From NCBI GenBank assembly GCA_038373865.1, contig JAXGGA010001603.1, positions 1 to 64,000 on the forward strand: a stretch of 64,000 nt of DNA, in the 5' to 3' direction. Source of the stretch: Uloborus plumipes. Its lineage: Eukaryota > Arthropoda > Arachnida > Araneae > Uloboridae. The position numbers and the translations under genes are program-made. Of this stretch, positions 34,502 to 45,358 are shown piece after piece (positions within the stretch are counted from its first letter, which is position 1; the number at the start of each line of letters is the position of its first letter). The notes under the pieces are model-generated. The model was not told where the DNA came from. It did not search any database and worked only from the letters and a program-made list of their open reading frames with translations.

Positions 34502-35467
34502 ATGAATAACTTTACAACAACGACAATGCAAGACAATACACGGACAATCTTGGCATTCCCTGCTAATAAAAAGTCCTATTCGTGTCAAAATTGCTCAAAA
34601 ACATTTGCTAATGCTTCGAATTTGAAGAGGCATTTGAAAGTACATACTGGAGAAAAAGCATTTACTTGCAAAGTTTGCTCAAGAGCATTTTCTGAAGCTT
34701 CGACTTTGAAGAGGCATTTGAAAGTACATACAGGAGAGAAACCTTACATTTGCAAAATTTGCTCAAAAGCTTTTGCAGTTAATTTTAGTTTAAAGGAGCA
34801 CTTGGCCGTCCACAGTGTAGATAAACCCTTCTCATGTGAATGCTGTTCGAAAGCTTTCTCGTGCGCTTCGAACTTGAGGAAACACATGGTATACCACTCT
34901 GAAACGAAACCGCATTCGTGCAGAGAATGCTCAAAAGCATTTTTTCGAGCCCAAGACTTGAGGAGACATGAGAAGATTCACAACAAAAAGAAAACACATT
35001 TGTGCATTTATTGCCCGGAATCGTTTTCCTATCATTCCGAATTGAGGCAGCATTTGATGGGCCACACCGGTGGAAAGCCTTACAAGTGTCAATCCTGCCC
35101 AAAGGATTTTTGGAGACTTTCCCTACTTCAAAAGCACGTTAGAGTACATACGAGGGAAAAGCCGTACACTTGTCTATACTGCTCAAGAGCATTTTCCACT
35201 TACGAATATTTAAAAATCCATAAAAACAACCATCTTGGTTTAAAACCATATTCCTGTGATTATTGTTCAAAGAAATTTTCGTACCCATCAAGCGTTTGTA
35301 GGCATCTGAAAACGCATCAAGAAAAACATCTGAAAACGCGTCAAAAGAAGACATCTGATAAGAATGTAAAGCCAATTTCCTGTATGTATTGCTCCGTGGA
35401 ATTCTATAGAATTAAAACCTTAAATACTCATATGAAAATCCACTCAAGAGAATTTATAGCTGTATGA
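34502..35467 (+). CDS. C2H2 zinc-finger protein, ten fingers
   Basis: The 321-residue protein is almost wholly tandem C2H2 fingers. Nine regular fingers run every 28 residues (26-48, 54-76, 82-104, 110-132, 138-160, 166-188, 194-216, 222-244, 250-272), each C-X2-C-X12-H-X3-H. A basic 19-residue linker leads to a tenth at 292-314. Linkers follow or decay from TGEKP. There is no KRAB, ZAD, BTB or other N-terminal domain; the first 25 residues are low-complexity. By family it should be a nuclear DNA-binding protein, probably a transcription factor; targets cannot be read from sequence. The start is the first in-frame ATG, 50 nt after a good splice acceptor, so the coding part is in one exon. It is the longest intact host-type gene here. 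A remnant eleventh finger follows the stop. Confidence 0.93.
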   Translation: MNNFTTTTMQDNTRTILAFPANKKSYSCQNCSKTFANASNLKRHLKVHTGEKAFTCKVCSRAFSEASTLKRHLKVHTGEKPYICKICSKAFAVNFSLKEHLAVHSVDKPFSCECCSKAFSCASNLRKHMVYHSETKPHSCRECSKAFFRAQDLRRHEKIHNKKKTHLCIYCPESFSYHSELRQHLMGHTGGKPYKCQSCPKDFWRLSLLQKHVRVHTREKPYTCLYCSRAFSTYEYLKIHKNNHLGLKPYSCDYCSKKFSYPSSVCRHLKTHQEKHLKTRQKKTSDKNVKPISCMYCSVEFYRIKTLNTHMKIHSREFIAV

Positions 35468-35575
35468 ACATTGTTCACGATCATGTTCAGCAGTTTAAGG
35501 AGCATGTGAAACTCCATTCCGAGAATAAATCTTTTCGTTTTTGTCTTAATCCGTCTATGAGGTTATTAATTTTTG
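35468..35575 (+). pseudogene. Vestigial eleventh zinc finger in the 3' flank
   Basis: In other frames the sequence straight after the stop reads YSCMN, then CSRSCSA, then FKEHVKLHSENKSF: the pieces of one more C2H2 finger and linker. Two small frameshifts separate them. The ancestor therefore probably had at least eleven fingers, and the present stop arose by frameshift within HSREFIAV. Confidence 0.65.
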
Positions 35576-35637
35576 CTGCAATTTTTTTAGGGAGTTAAAT
35601 TTATAATTTACATTAGGAAAAAAAGTCTTTTTTTTTT

Positions 35638-35656
35638 GAGAGAGAGAGAGAGAGAC
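35638..35656. repeat. GA microsatellite
   Basis: A run of alternating GA, about nine units. Confidence 0.9.
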
Positions 35657-36180
35657 CGAAATTTACTTGGAATGTATTACTTCTCATTTCGAAATAACCT
35701 TTATATTTTAGTCTATTCTCAATTCTCAAATTTCAAAAAAATGTCATTTTCTTTAACCCGCATTAATATATTGGTTTTTTTAATCGTTGAAAGTACATCA
35801 AGTAACACCATATACAGAAAATAAAAAGTTTAACAATTAGTAGGGTGTAGGGCCCCCTACGCCTAAGTCCCCTAAGAAAGCTATTTTCGATCGCAAAGTA
35901 CAAGGAGTGGTACTTTCAAGTACCAACATGATTCCAGCCATTTAGGACTCATAATACTAAATCAAATACCAGCGGTACTGCTGAGTTCTGTCGGGGCATA
36001 AAGTGTTAAGGAGGAGGGGATCTATATCTGTATATGTACACATTTGATCATGCGACTTTGATCATCCTTCAACATCGAGAGTTTGGAAAATGCTTTTGTG
36101 AATTGTACATTCAAGGATTTAAATCTGCTCATGTGTCAGTTCAATATCGAGGTCTTAGCAAATGTGTTTGAATATGGTGT
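35657..36180. other. Non-coding, nothing recognised
   Basis: No frame or repeat that I can support. The zinc-finger 3' UTR may end here, but no convincing polyadenylation site was chosen. Confidence 0.5.
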
Positions 36181-36420
36181 AAGGAAATGTTAGGCAAAGT
36201 GAGATAGTTGAAAAAACTTACATGTTTCAAAAGGAACAAATTATAAATTTGCTTTGAAACTTATTGTGCATAAAGGAGGGTATGTTGTATTTTGTAACAT
36301 TAATTTTCATTTTAATAATTTCATTAATTCACTTGTGCCCAGTGCCAGTAAAAAATATGAAAAAATTATTACTTGCATATATTGTATATAAAATTATTTC
36401 TTGTATATATTGTATATAAA
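36181..36420. mobile_element. Left-end fragment of the GGGGCAAAGTGAAAT family
   Basis: AGGCAAAGTGAGATAGTTG, then TTCAAAAGGAACAAATT and AAACTTATTGTGCATAAAG, match the left part of the element at 37198-38127. It decays into a short ATATATTGTATATAAAATTA tandem repeat at about 36375-36420. Confidence 0.6.
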
Positions 36421-36455
36421 ATTATTCCTTGTTTATTTTTCTTGCATATCTTGTA

Positions 36456-36833
36456 CACTGCAAAAAATGAATTGTTGTTTATACAGTTTAATACTGGCAG
36501 CCGAGGTTCCAATTTAAAACTGTGAAATGCAAGCACAGTAATAAGCTGTAAAACTAGTAATTTTAGTTTCTTACTGTAAAGTTAACAATTTTAGTTTATT
36601 GCCGTAAAATTTAGCTGTATTATACTGTGAAACCAACAGTATAACTAGCAGCAGAGGTTCCAGTTTAAAACTGTAAAACGTATGGTAAAAAACTGCAAAA
36701 TTAGCAATTTTGAAGTTTAGTACTGTAAAATTAGCAATTTCACAGTTTAGAACTGTAAAGTTAGCAATTTTAAAGTGTATTACTGTAAAATTAGCTGTAC
36801 TATACTATAAAAACAACATTCATTTTTACAGTG
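36456..36833. mobile_element. 378-bp MITE, TA-flanked, TACTGTAAAATTAGCAATTTT units
   Basis: Ends CACTGCAAAAAATGAATTG and TTCATTTTTACAGTG are inverted and flanked by TA (36454-36455, 36834-36835). The interior repeats TACTGTAAAATTAGCAATTT. It is the second copy of the family at 22235. Confidence 0.85.
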
Positions 36834-36835
36834 TA

Positions 36836-37197
36836 TATAAGTGTCTAGCATATTTTGCATGTATTCTTTCTTACATGTTCACATTTTTGTGCATTTTACT
36901 TTTAAAAACTCTCTTGGGTATTATTTTTAAATGATGACTTACGACTGTTATTATGAGTGAGTGTGAGGGAGGCTTGATTATCATAAGTTACTTTTAAATT
37001 TAGTCTGCTGTAATGCATTACTTTATTTCGAAAATACTGTCAATTTTTATAAATTCTGTAAATTGTTATGTGTGTCATTTATTGATACTGTGTTTCTGAA
37101 AAAGGGAGCTATCTTTCTATCAAGAAATTCAATCTGATGTTATTATTGAATAAAAATACTTGACTGTTGTAAATAAGACAATAATGATAAAAATTAG
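36836..37197. other. Non-coding, nothing recognised
   Basis: AT-rich gap between two MITEs. Confidence 0.5.
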
Positions 37198-38127
37198 TAG
37201 GGGAATGTGGGGCAGAGTGAAATAGTTAAGACTACCTGCCTGATTCAAAAGGAACAAATGGGAAATTTGCTCTAAAATTTATTGTACATAAAGAAGAAAT
37301 AATGTATTTTGTTATTCAACTTTCGTTGAAATATATTAGTTTTCCTCTTTGGCAGTTATTTTGTACTTTCAAAAAAATGTGGAAAATTTCCTCCTCAAAA
37401 GGTCATGGGGCAAAGTGAAAAACAAAATTATTTTCTTAAGAAAAATTTTTTATTCGACGATTAACAGTCTCTTTCATCAAATTAATGTGTAAATAAATAA
37501 AAAACGTAATTATTAATGAAAAATAAATGAATAAGTAAATAAATGAGTAAATGAATTAATTAATATGAGAAAACATAAATGAGTGAATAAAATGCAGAAT
37601 GAATAAGAAAATAGGTTAATGAATGAGTAAATAAGTAAATAATTAAGTGAAAGAGTGTAAATAAATTAATAATTAAAGAAATACGCGCGTGATTTAATAA
37701 ATAAATGAATAAGTAAACGAAATGAACTATAACACTTTGCCCCGTCCACTTTGTCCCGCGTGCACTTGACAAATTACATTGGGCATTTAAAATCAAAAAA
37801 ATGCCTAATATAAACTAAATAAGGATTGCACTGGACATCAATAAATCTCAATTAATAGTTAAAATGATAACTACAAAAATGTTACCATATTTTAATAACA
37901 AGAAATAGTTATGAGAAACTACGAATATTACAACAAAAGTATCAAATTTTGAAAATGTCTCGCATAATTTTTTTTACTGATCTTTGGAGCTACTTATTTT
38001 TTGACAGGAATCAACTATATGTCTAGGAACTTAGTTAAAATACTAATAGATAAGTGGCACTGCAAACAGTGAAAATATTTTACCATTTCACTTTGCCCCG
38101 CTACTTCACTTTGCCCCACATTCCCCT
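37198..38127. mobile_element. 0.93-kb element with repeated TGGGGCAAAGTGAAAT word
   Basis: The left end TAGGGGAATGTGGGGCAGAG and right end CTTTGCCCCACATTCCCCTG are inverted. The word GGGGCAAAGTGAA recurs at the left end, at 37406, inverted at 37733 and 37748, and twice inverted at the right end. A tract of imperfect AAATGAAT-type tetranucleotides fills about 37488-37715. No gene is present. Confidence 0.7.
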
Positions 38128-38320
38128 GCTTTTAATTTTTATTTTAATGCTTACATTTGCAGTATATTTATCATTTTTAGATATATTTTTTTTTTTACTT
38201 TTGTATCACTTAAGAGGTCTTTTTGTTTATGATGTTGTCTTTATGTAAACAAAATACAGTCTTTTTTTTAAGAATCTTTGTTAGGTCACACTAAACTCGA
38301 GATTCACGACCTCTACCAAC

Positions 38321-38728
38321 GCCTCCTAAAAACTAAATGCCTCCAACTTTCTGGTTTTTAGCACAGAGCAAAATTTCATTCTTGGTTCACGATACACTGG
38401 TAGATACCAGAGTTCTTCGAGAAAAAGAAATTAACGATTGGTTCATTTCTAAATTTAAATTTAAAAATCAACCAATCAAAAAATTTAATTCGAATATTGT
38501 TTGGATCTATCGCCAATAGCTGCAAAATGCCCTTGGTTCACGATACACTGCCATCTACCGGAGTTCTTCGAAAAATTAACGATTGGTTCATTTCTGAATT
38601 TAAATTAAAAAATTATCCAATCAAAAAATAACAACGGCATTATCGGATTGCCGCAAGGTGGCGTTTAAAGTGGAACCCATCTAGACGGTAGCGAAGCAAA
38701 TGTTTTAGGCATTTAGTATTTAGGAGGC
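38321..38728. mobile_element. 408-bp MITE with internal direct duplication
   Basis: Ends GCCTCCTAAAAACTAAATGC and GCATTTAGTATTTAGGAGGC are inverted. Inside, a block of about 100 bp starting TTGGTTCACGATACACTG is directly repeated (about 38384-38485 and 38532-38630). Confidence 0.65.
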
Positions 38729-39025
38729 CTTGCTTCTACGCAACGTGAAACGATCGGATGATTGTATGATTTTTGCAATGATATTCACAGTTGTACTATT
38801 CTTTTAAACTGTCAGTTGCGTCATTGATTTATATTGTCATTAGAAAAAAAGTTATACTACTAAGAAAGAAACTCTTTGTTGTTGGTTCTCATCAAATTTC
38901 ACGATTTATATAGCAAATAAATAAATAAAAAGAGATAGATTTTCAATTATCTGTATTAATTTCACTTTTTGCAGGAGTATTGTTTATAAAGAATAGTTTT
39001 TAAAAATCTTTTGAAAAGTGCAAAG

Positions 39026-39811
39026 TAGGATGCACGGATAAGAAAATTGGCCGATTATCGAATAATCGGCTGTTGATAGTCTGCCGATTAATCGGCTAAG
39101 CCGTTTAAAGGTATGGATGATTGTTTTTAATACTACCAATTATACAGTCACTGTTTTTTCTCTCTTATACGATTCCGATTTTAGAAATAGTAAGGAAATT
39201 ATTTCTGAGAGAAGATTTTTTTTTTTCATTTTTCTAATTTTCACAAAATAGTTTCAATTTTTTTTTCCAAATTTCTTAGAAGCCAATTTTCATATTTTTG
39301 TCAATTATATTACATTCATTAATTGGACATAAATATTCAAAAAAAGTGTGGGGGAGTCTATGGTGAGCACTATAATTTAGGAGTACTTTTAATTTAAATT
39401 TTTCAATAATTAGTAACAATTTAATTCAAGACTTTTTTCTTTGTGAAAATTAGAAGGTATCTAAAAGCACTGTGCTAATTAGAAAACTATCGCCACATGA
39501 AAAATGTTGCATAATTGTCAATGTCTATGTTTATTCAAAGTAGGATAATTAATTTAGTAAAAACAACTCAACAAGTATATCAACTGTGAGGGTTATTATT
39601 ACTGTTAAAAAATTATTCTTCATAGTTTCTTACTGAAGGTAAACTTTAAAGAATAATATCAAAAAATATTTTTTTTGATATTATTCTTTAAAGTTTTATT
39701 CTTTAAAAGTTATATTATTCTTTAAAGTTCGCCGATTAATCGGCCCAATTTTGCCGATTATTAATAATCAGCAAAGTGGCCGATTATGACCAATTAATCG
39801 GTGCATCCCTA
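39026..39811. mobile_element. hAT MITE with GCACCGATTAATCGG ends
   Basis: The left end TAGGATGCACGGAT and right end ATTAATCGGTGCATCCCTA are inverted, with CCGATTAATCGGC palindromes near both ends. The flanking 8-mers GTGCAAAG (39018-39025) and GTACAAAG (39812-39819) differ at one base and look like the target duplication. The right copy overlaps the TIR of the mariner next door. Confidence 0.8.
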
Positions 39812-39814
39812 GTA

Positions 39815-41104
39815 CAAAGGGCATTCCATAAAAACTGAGAGTTATTATTTTGCGTGGTGGCAACACCACGAAACTAAAAAATAGAAGTGAAGGCAATTTT
39901 TTCAAACTGTTAAATGTCATTTACACAAAATTCTAAACTATTCTGACGATCTTGTTTTAATAGTTCCTTGTTTGTTTAAAGAACTGTTTTATTTGCCCTA
40001 CAAAAATTGAGATGAGTTAAAAAATGAAATGCGTTGTACCAAAAACATTTGCTGCCGTTTGGGTAAAACTGCTCCAGAAACAGTCAAGTCAATGAAAGAA
40101 GCGATATTTAGTCTACGATTTTTAGATGGCATGGTGATTTTGAGTAAGGCCTTTTGTCTGCAGAACTGGCTCCTAACCCTGGGAGAACAAAAATTGTTGT
40201 GAATGATCGAAAAGTTAACACCGTATCAAGAAAAGCGGCAAATGACATGTAAGAAGATAGCGGCATCAACAACCATTTCGAAAACGTCGATATTTCTCAT
40301 TCTACGCAACAATTTACAGCTTCGCAGTGTTTGTTCCAGATGGGTCCATCTCCACCTTACTAAAGAACAAATGAAAACAAGAACTCACCAATGTTATAAA
40401 TGGAAACATATTCTTCAAAATGATCCAAATATCGCAAGATTATATTAACAGAGGATGAAACGTAGGTGCATCATTATGATTCCCTTACCAAGTCTGCAAC
40501 AAGTGCATGGAAACATACTGAGTCTCTGCCTCCGAAAAAGACCCGGCAAAACCTAATCCGCTAGAATGGTCATGATGAATATTTTCTTTGATCGTAAAGG
40601 TGTATCCGCATGCTGTGCCTCCAAAAACCACTGTGAATGGCGAATATTATGATTCAGTTTTGAAAACTTTACGACAATACTTATCGAGAAAGCGTCAGGA
40701 ACTGGTAGAGTGGATTGAACATTATATCACGATAATGCTCATCCGCATCTCGCTACTTCTATTCAGAAATATCTTAGCAAATGCAGCATTAAAATCATGC
40801 CACATCCCTCTTAGAGTCCAGATCTTGCACCATACGCTTTCTTTTTGTTTCCGACATTGAAGAAGAAGCTCCGAGGCAGAAAATTTAATAAAAATTCGGA
40901 AGTTATTTCAACAGTGGACGGTTCTTTGAAGCAGCTTCCAGAAAAGGACTTATCTGCTTGTTTGAAAAATTGGTTAAACGATGGGACAGTTGCTGCATAT
41001 CATCTGACGGAAAGCACTTCGAAAAAGAATAATGTAATTTTTGCTGTAAATATAATTTTTGATTTTTTATGATTTTACTCTAAGTTTTCATGAAATGCCC
41101 TTTG
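39815..41104 (+). mobile_element. Mariner element, 1.3 kb, dead
   Basis: Inverted ends CAAAGGGCATTCCATAAAAA and CATGAAATGCCCTTTG are flanked by TA (39813-39814, 41105-41106). The length is that of classical mariners. Confidence 0.88.
40027..41072 (+). pseudogene. Dead mariner transposase (D,D34D type)
   Basis: Pieces in changing frames follow the mariner order: an N-terminal helix-turn-helix region (RLGKTAPETVKSMKEAI), a middle part, HDNAHPHLATSIQKYL around the second catalytic Asp, and SPDLAPYAFFLFPTLKKKLR. In that last motif the third catalytic Asp of 'SPDLAPxDFFLF' has become Ala. The C-terminal part to residue FDFL is still open (40845-41072). Multiple frameshifts and stops rule out function. 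Confidence 0.85.
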
Positions 41105-41106
41105 TA

Positions 41107-41411
41107 ATTGTACTGGTCATGCGTTTCATTTGACTCAATATTTTTCAAAGTGTACACAACATTTGAATCGTTATTATTTCACTTTACTCTTTTACAAATG
41201 TAATATATATTACATTTTTAATGTTACATTTATTTTATAAATTAAATAATGCTGTCTTGTGCTTGATTGTAATAAAGTCTGTTTTTCGTATTTTTATTCT
41301 ATTTTTAAATTAGTTTACTTATGTTCTTTCTTCAACACAGAAGTTTAGAAGATTTGGAACACCTTTAAAAATATCAACAAAAATACATAAAGAAATAAAA
41401 TTAAATTAATA
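41107..41411. other. Non-coding, nothing recognised
   Basis: AT-rich gap of about 300 bases between the mariner and the next element. Confidence 0.5.
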
Positions 41412-41802
41412 TACAGGGTGCGGCAGAGAAACTTGCTGATTGGAAAAGTTAATAAAAGAAAAAGTACTTCATGTATCAGTTTATTTTTTTTAATAAAATA
41501 TTGAACCTATTCTGAATTTTTATTTTAACTATTTAAAAATTACATCGGGCAAATGGCGGCCCCCATTGATGATGCACTGATCTACCCTAGATTTGAAGTT
41601 TTGTTCCACTCTTTCGAACATATCTATCGACTGGGATGTTGGCGGTAGCAAGTCGGATGTTGTTCTTTAGCTGTTGCAGGGTCCGGGGGCTTGTCGTTGT
41701 CAACGATCGATTTGAGATACCCCCATAAAAATAGTCGCAGGGTGTCAAATCAGGAAAGCGCGCCGGCTACTGTACGTCACCTCTCGAGAAGACGTTGTCA
41801 CT

Positions 41803-42240
41803 CTACTGTTGAACAGCAGCAAATTTGTAGGGATGAAACTGGAGTTCGTTGTGAAGAATTCGTCTCAGTGTGCAATCAGAAATTCCAAGCGCAGCAGAGT
41901 GTATACGCAGCAAGCGCCTGGGAGAGCGCAAAAACGACTCCTTCACTTTCTCAGCGTTTTCTGGAGTTCTAGAAATCCGTTGACGTTCTGGGCCTTTTTT
42001 AGCCACCACTCCCATTTTCCCTGAATCTTTCTAACCACAAAACAATCGATTCCCGGCCAGGAATGGGGCCCCGGGATGAATTTTGAACCGATTTCGGAAG
42101 GCACGTTGAGTGGCGACCACTGAAAGATTATTTGAAAAGTAAACCTCGGTATCGAACGCTAGTTGCTCCTTTGTCCAACGCATGACGACAACTAAATTGT
42201 GAGATAACAAAACTTCGGAACCCCCTCTTTAAAATGAGAC
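41803..42240 (-). pseudogene. Transposase DNA-binding domain, broken
   Basis: On the minus strand the frame 41803-42015 reads RTPENAEKVKESFLRSPRRL, then LGISDCTLRRILHNELQFHP, a helix-turn-helix typical of arthropod mariner-like transposases. The upstream half (QRAFRNRFKIHPG) is in another frame. It has no DDE catalytic part. Confidence 0.75.
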
Positions 42241-42270
42241 TCTCCCCACTCCTTGCAAATAAGCATCCAA

Positions 42271-42949
42271 TAGGGTAGTTGTGACCTATTGAATATCCCT
42301 TTTTTAACGACTAGATATTGTTAAGACGCTTACAAAACACAAAAATTCACCATTGCCGAATTTTAAAACACAACGGTTGATTCTTAATGATTTTCTTAAA
42401 AACCCACGCGCAAAAAAAGCGCGCCTTGAAACCGAAACCCGTGACGTCAGATGGCAGTTACTTTCAACCTTTCATCCATAAAAATTGGATTTTTGCTATA
42501 TTATCGTTTCATTGCGGGATTTTCTCCTTCCGTAATCAATACCTTAAAGTCTACTAATTCACTATTTAAAACTGGATTTATCAAAGAGCAATCCAATACC
42601 CTGCTAGGGGTGATTGTTTTGATATTTTTTGGTAAAATCCGTATTCAAATTTTTAGAACGCATTACTTAGCGAGAAAAAAAAATTGCGGCAGTGCAGAGC
42701 GAATAACAGTGCGGAAGCCGGAGAAACCGGTTTCTCGAGCTCCTCGCATCTAAAGCTTCTCGCTCTTTCTTCGCCTTAGTAGAAAGTTCAAAAGCGCCAA
42801 CGAGTGCCAGTGACGTCACCGCCGCTTGAAATTTAAAAATTATTTAAAAAAAAACTACTTGTCGCAGCGTAAAAATTTTTTCGCCGTTGATGTTCATGTA
42901 TGTTGCTCTATCATATAAAAATAAAATTGAAAAATCGAAAACTTCCCTA
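42271..42949. mobile_element. 679-bp insertion with TAGGG ... CCCTA ends
   Basis: Comparison with copy 2 (45631-46238), which reads GCATCCAATTAAAATC uninterrupted, shows these 679 bases are extra. The ends are TAGGGTAGTTGTG and CTTCCCTA. No gene is visible; a segment CGTGACGTCAGATGGCAG and a CTCGAGCTCCTCGC block look like a short interspersed repeat. Confidence 0.65.
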
Positions 42950-43137
42950 TTAAAATCAGCAAGTTTCTCTGCCGCACCTTGTACAACACACATGAATGAA
43001 TGAATGAATGAAGTGAAAAGGGGGCGCCCCTAAGGCAGCGCAAGCACTGCGACCACAGGTCTATTGTACTATCCCCGTTAGAACCCTAGTAGAGCCCAAT
43101 AGCTGAAATGAACTTAAGCAGATGTCTAACAGGAATG

Positions 43138-43971
43138 CTAGACAGTTTCGTGGGGATCTAGACAATAGTACCCTAAATGTTCAAACCTGTTTGCAGAATA
43201 AAAATCACATTCGCACAGAACATGCCCTGAACTTTCATCCGCCTCTAGGCAGCCTCTGCAAGCTGGGTCATCAGCGATACCCAACAAGTTTAGGTGTCTA
43301 TTGAGAGAACAGTGTCCGGTGAGAAATCCGATAGACATCTTAATCTCCTTTCTGCTCAAACTTAGTAGCTCCCGGGACCTCAGCCAGGGTTGTGGTTGGT
43401 TGAGATCTTTAGCATGTCTCTGTGAGTCGGACTGAATCCACCTGGCATATGAGTCATTCATAAGCAGGTTTCTTATAGTAATCCTGACTTTGTTATAGGG
43501 CAAACCAAGAGCAGGTTCAGGACCTACGAATGGTGAGTTGGAGCCCAATTTGGCAAGCTGATCAGCAAATTCGTTTCCAACAATGTCACGGTGGCCAGGG
43601 ACCCAGTATAGCGTAACCTTGTTCTTGCTGGCGAGCCTTACCAGTGCATTGTGGCACTCCCAAACTGACTTGGTAGTAAAGCAATAGCTATTGAGGGCTT
43701 TTAAGGCGGCTTGACTATCAGAGAAAATTTTTAAAATCTTACCAGTTAAGCCGCGCTCAAGGCAATTTTTCACACATGCCAGGATGGCTAAAACTTCAGC
43801 CTGGTAAACCGTAGCTAGTTTCCCAAGTGAAAAGAAAAGCTCTGTTTTGCTGCTGCTGCAAAAAGCACCAGAGCCAATGCCGGAAGAGGTCTTAGAGCCG
43901 TCAGTGAACCAAATTTCATTGGCATTACCGACAAGCTTCTCTGGAAAGAAACACAATGTTATAATTTGCAT
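43138..43971 (-). CDS. LINE RNase H domain, open frame
   Basis: This 277-codon frame degrades RNA in RNA-DNA hybrids in intact elements. The catalytic set is complete: D24 (WFTDGSK), E59 (VYQAEVLAI), D85 (FSDSQAALKAL) and D137 (GNEFADQLAK), with His127 in VPGHRD. A C-terminal Cys-His cluster follows (CRGCLEADESSGHVLCECD). It is the 3' part of a once longer ORF2; the preceding RT part is in a neighbouring frame, so it is not an independent gene. The related fragment at 23279 shares the same C-terminal layout. Confidence 0.85.
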   Translation of the reverse strand: MQIITLCFFPEKLVGNANEIWFTDGSKTSSGIGSGAFCSSSKTELFFSLGKLATVYQAEVLAILACVKNCLERGLTGKILKIFSDSQAALKALNSYCFTTKSVWECHNALVRLASKNKVTLYWVPGHRDIVGNEFADQLAKLGSNSPFVGPEPALGLPYNKVRITIRNLLMNDSYARWIQSDSQRHAKDLNQPQPWLRSRELLSLSRKEIKMSIGFLTGHCSLNRHLNLLGIADDPACRGCLEADESSGHVLCECDFYSANRFEHLGYYCLDPHETV

Positions 43972-44725
43972 TGAAACTAATATGTTTTAACAACCAGTCG
44001 CTTGGCATCAAAAAGTAGGGATGCTTGACGGCCTCTATACAAAGTTTGTCATAAAGGGACGAGTGGCGAGGGGTCTTCCAGAGACCCAGGAGGTTCAGGC
44101 GATATGAACAAGTACTCGCTTCCAGTTCCACTTACTTGTGAAGTGGAAGTAGACCTAGAAGAAGTTCTAGGCTTTGAGAGGGAGTAGTTCTCATTGCGCT
44201 AGTGATTGCAATGGTAGCCATCCTTTGTAACGTTGTGAGACTGCTCTCAGTAGTTACATTGCGGGTCTTACCCCACCAGGCAATGGCCCTATAAGTTACT
44301 GTGGGTACAATTACCCTGGTGTAAACCCAGTGGGCAATTTTTGGTGAAAAACCCCAATTGCTGCCGATGGAGCGTCTACAGGACCAGAAGATCATTTTGG
44401 CCTTGTCAGTAATAAGCTTGAGGTGCGAATTCCAGTTTAAAGTACTGTCAAATATCACACCCAAGTACTTGAATTCACTAGAATAGGCAAGGGGAGAGTT
44501 AAAGAACTCAATCTTGCAAAGATCCTTCAGCCGTTTACTGGTGAAGAGAACCAAGTGCGTCTTGCTAGGATTCACAGTGAGACCCACTTCACTACACCTG
44601 CTTTCAATAGACTTGAGGGCTGTTCTCATAAGGTTGCAGACCGTGTCGTAGAACTTGCCCCATTATAATCCAGAGTTATGTCGTCTGCATAGCCTAAACA
44701 GTGCAGACCCTTTTGACGAAGTCTT
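43925..44725 (-). pseudogene. LINE reverse transcriptase, C-terminal part
   Basis: The active-site motif GLHCLGYADDITL is readable near 44680-44720, followed after a frameshift by a 165-codon frame (44132-44629) with SKTHLVLFTSKR and FKYLGVIFDSTLNWNSHL, typical RT palm and thumb sequence. One TAA (about 44129-44131) separates it from a further 60 in-frame codons to 43925, after which a frameshift leads to RNase H. NCQGCPQGGVLSP, upstream near 44780, is the preceding RT motif. The N-terminal RT fingers and the endonuclease are deleted. Confidence 0.85.
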
Positions 44726-44836
44726 TCCAGAAGTTCATCCACAAACAGGCTCCAAAGAAGGGGGAAAGTACGCCCCCTTGTGGACATCCCTGGCAATTAC
44801 CAACTAAAAGGGAATCGCCCAGCAGGCTTGCTTTTG

Positions 44837-45358
44837 TCATGCGGGTGGTAAGAAGACTATTAATCCAGGTCTCTCTGGATACTCCTTCGGTACTATGGCC
44901 AATTTGATACCAGATATGGCCTGGCTGTAAGACACGCTGGGCCTCTTAGCCTGAGCCACGTTGGAGGGAGAAGGAGTAGACCCTTCTGATAGAACCCTCT
45001 TTCCAGTAGGGGTGTTTTGAGGCTCCAGTTCTTTGCTCTGCTGGAACTTGATGGCCCGTTTGAGGTTCCTGCGTTCCCTGCTGTTCATATGCTGGGAGGT
45101 ACCGGAGGGACCAGGTACCGCAGGATCATTGATTTCCTTTGCAGGAATCTTGATGGTTTTAGTAGATTTGTCATCTGACTCCTTTACAGGAGCAGACACG
45201 TTTTTGATGTGGGCTGGCGACGTCCGGATTTCTTTGGACGCTTCAGCCGATTGTTTGGGGCGGTTTTCACCGCTTGAGTTTTTATTTTCATTCTTTTTAT
45301 TGCCCATTGGGGGTAAACTGAGGGTAAGTATACGGTCACAAACTGAATGGACCCTCAA
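44837..45358 (-). pseudogene. LINE ORF1 N-terminal part fused to RT by deletion
   Basis: The frame opens 174 codons. The likely true start is the second Met (MGNKKNENKNSSG, ATG at 45307). The Lys/Ser/Pro-rich stretch, with PGPSGTS and basic RERRNLKRAIKFQQ, is typical of LINE gag-like ORF1 proteins, which coat the element RNA. Near 44885 the text changes from ORF1 (SYSQAISGIKLAIVPKEYPE) to RT sequence read out of frame, marking an internal deletion of the ORF1 C-terminus, endonuclease and early RT. Confidence 0.75.

Larger units (their letters stand above)
41414..42981 (-). mobile_element. Mariner-like element copy 1, CAGGGTGCGGCAGAG ends
   Basis: Inverted ends CAGGGTGCGGCAGAGAAACT and CTCTGCCGCACCTTG are flanked by TA (41412-41413, 42982-42983). 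It carries the helix-turn-helix part of a transposase but no catalytic domain, and is interrupted by an insertion at 42271-42949. A second, shorter copy lies at 45631-46238. Confidence 0.8.
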
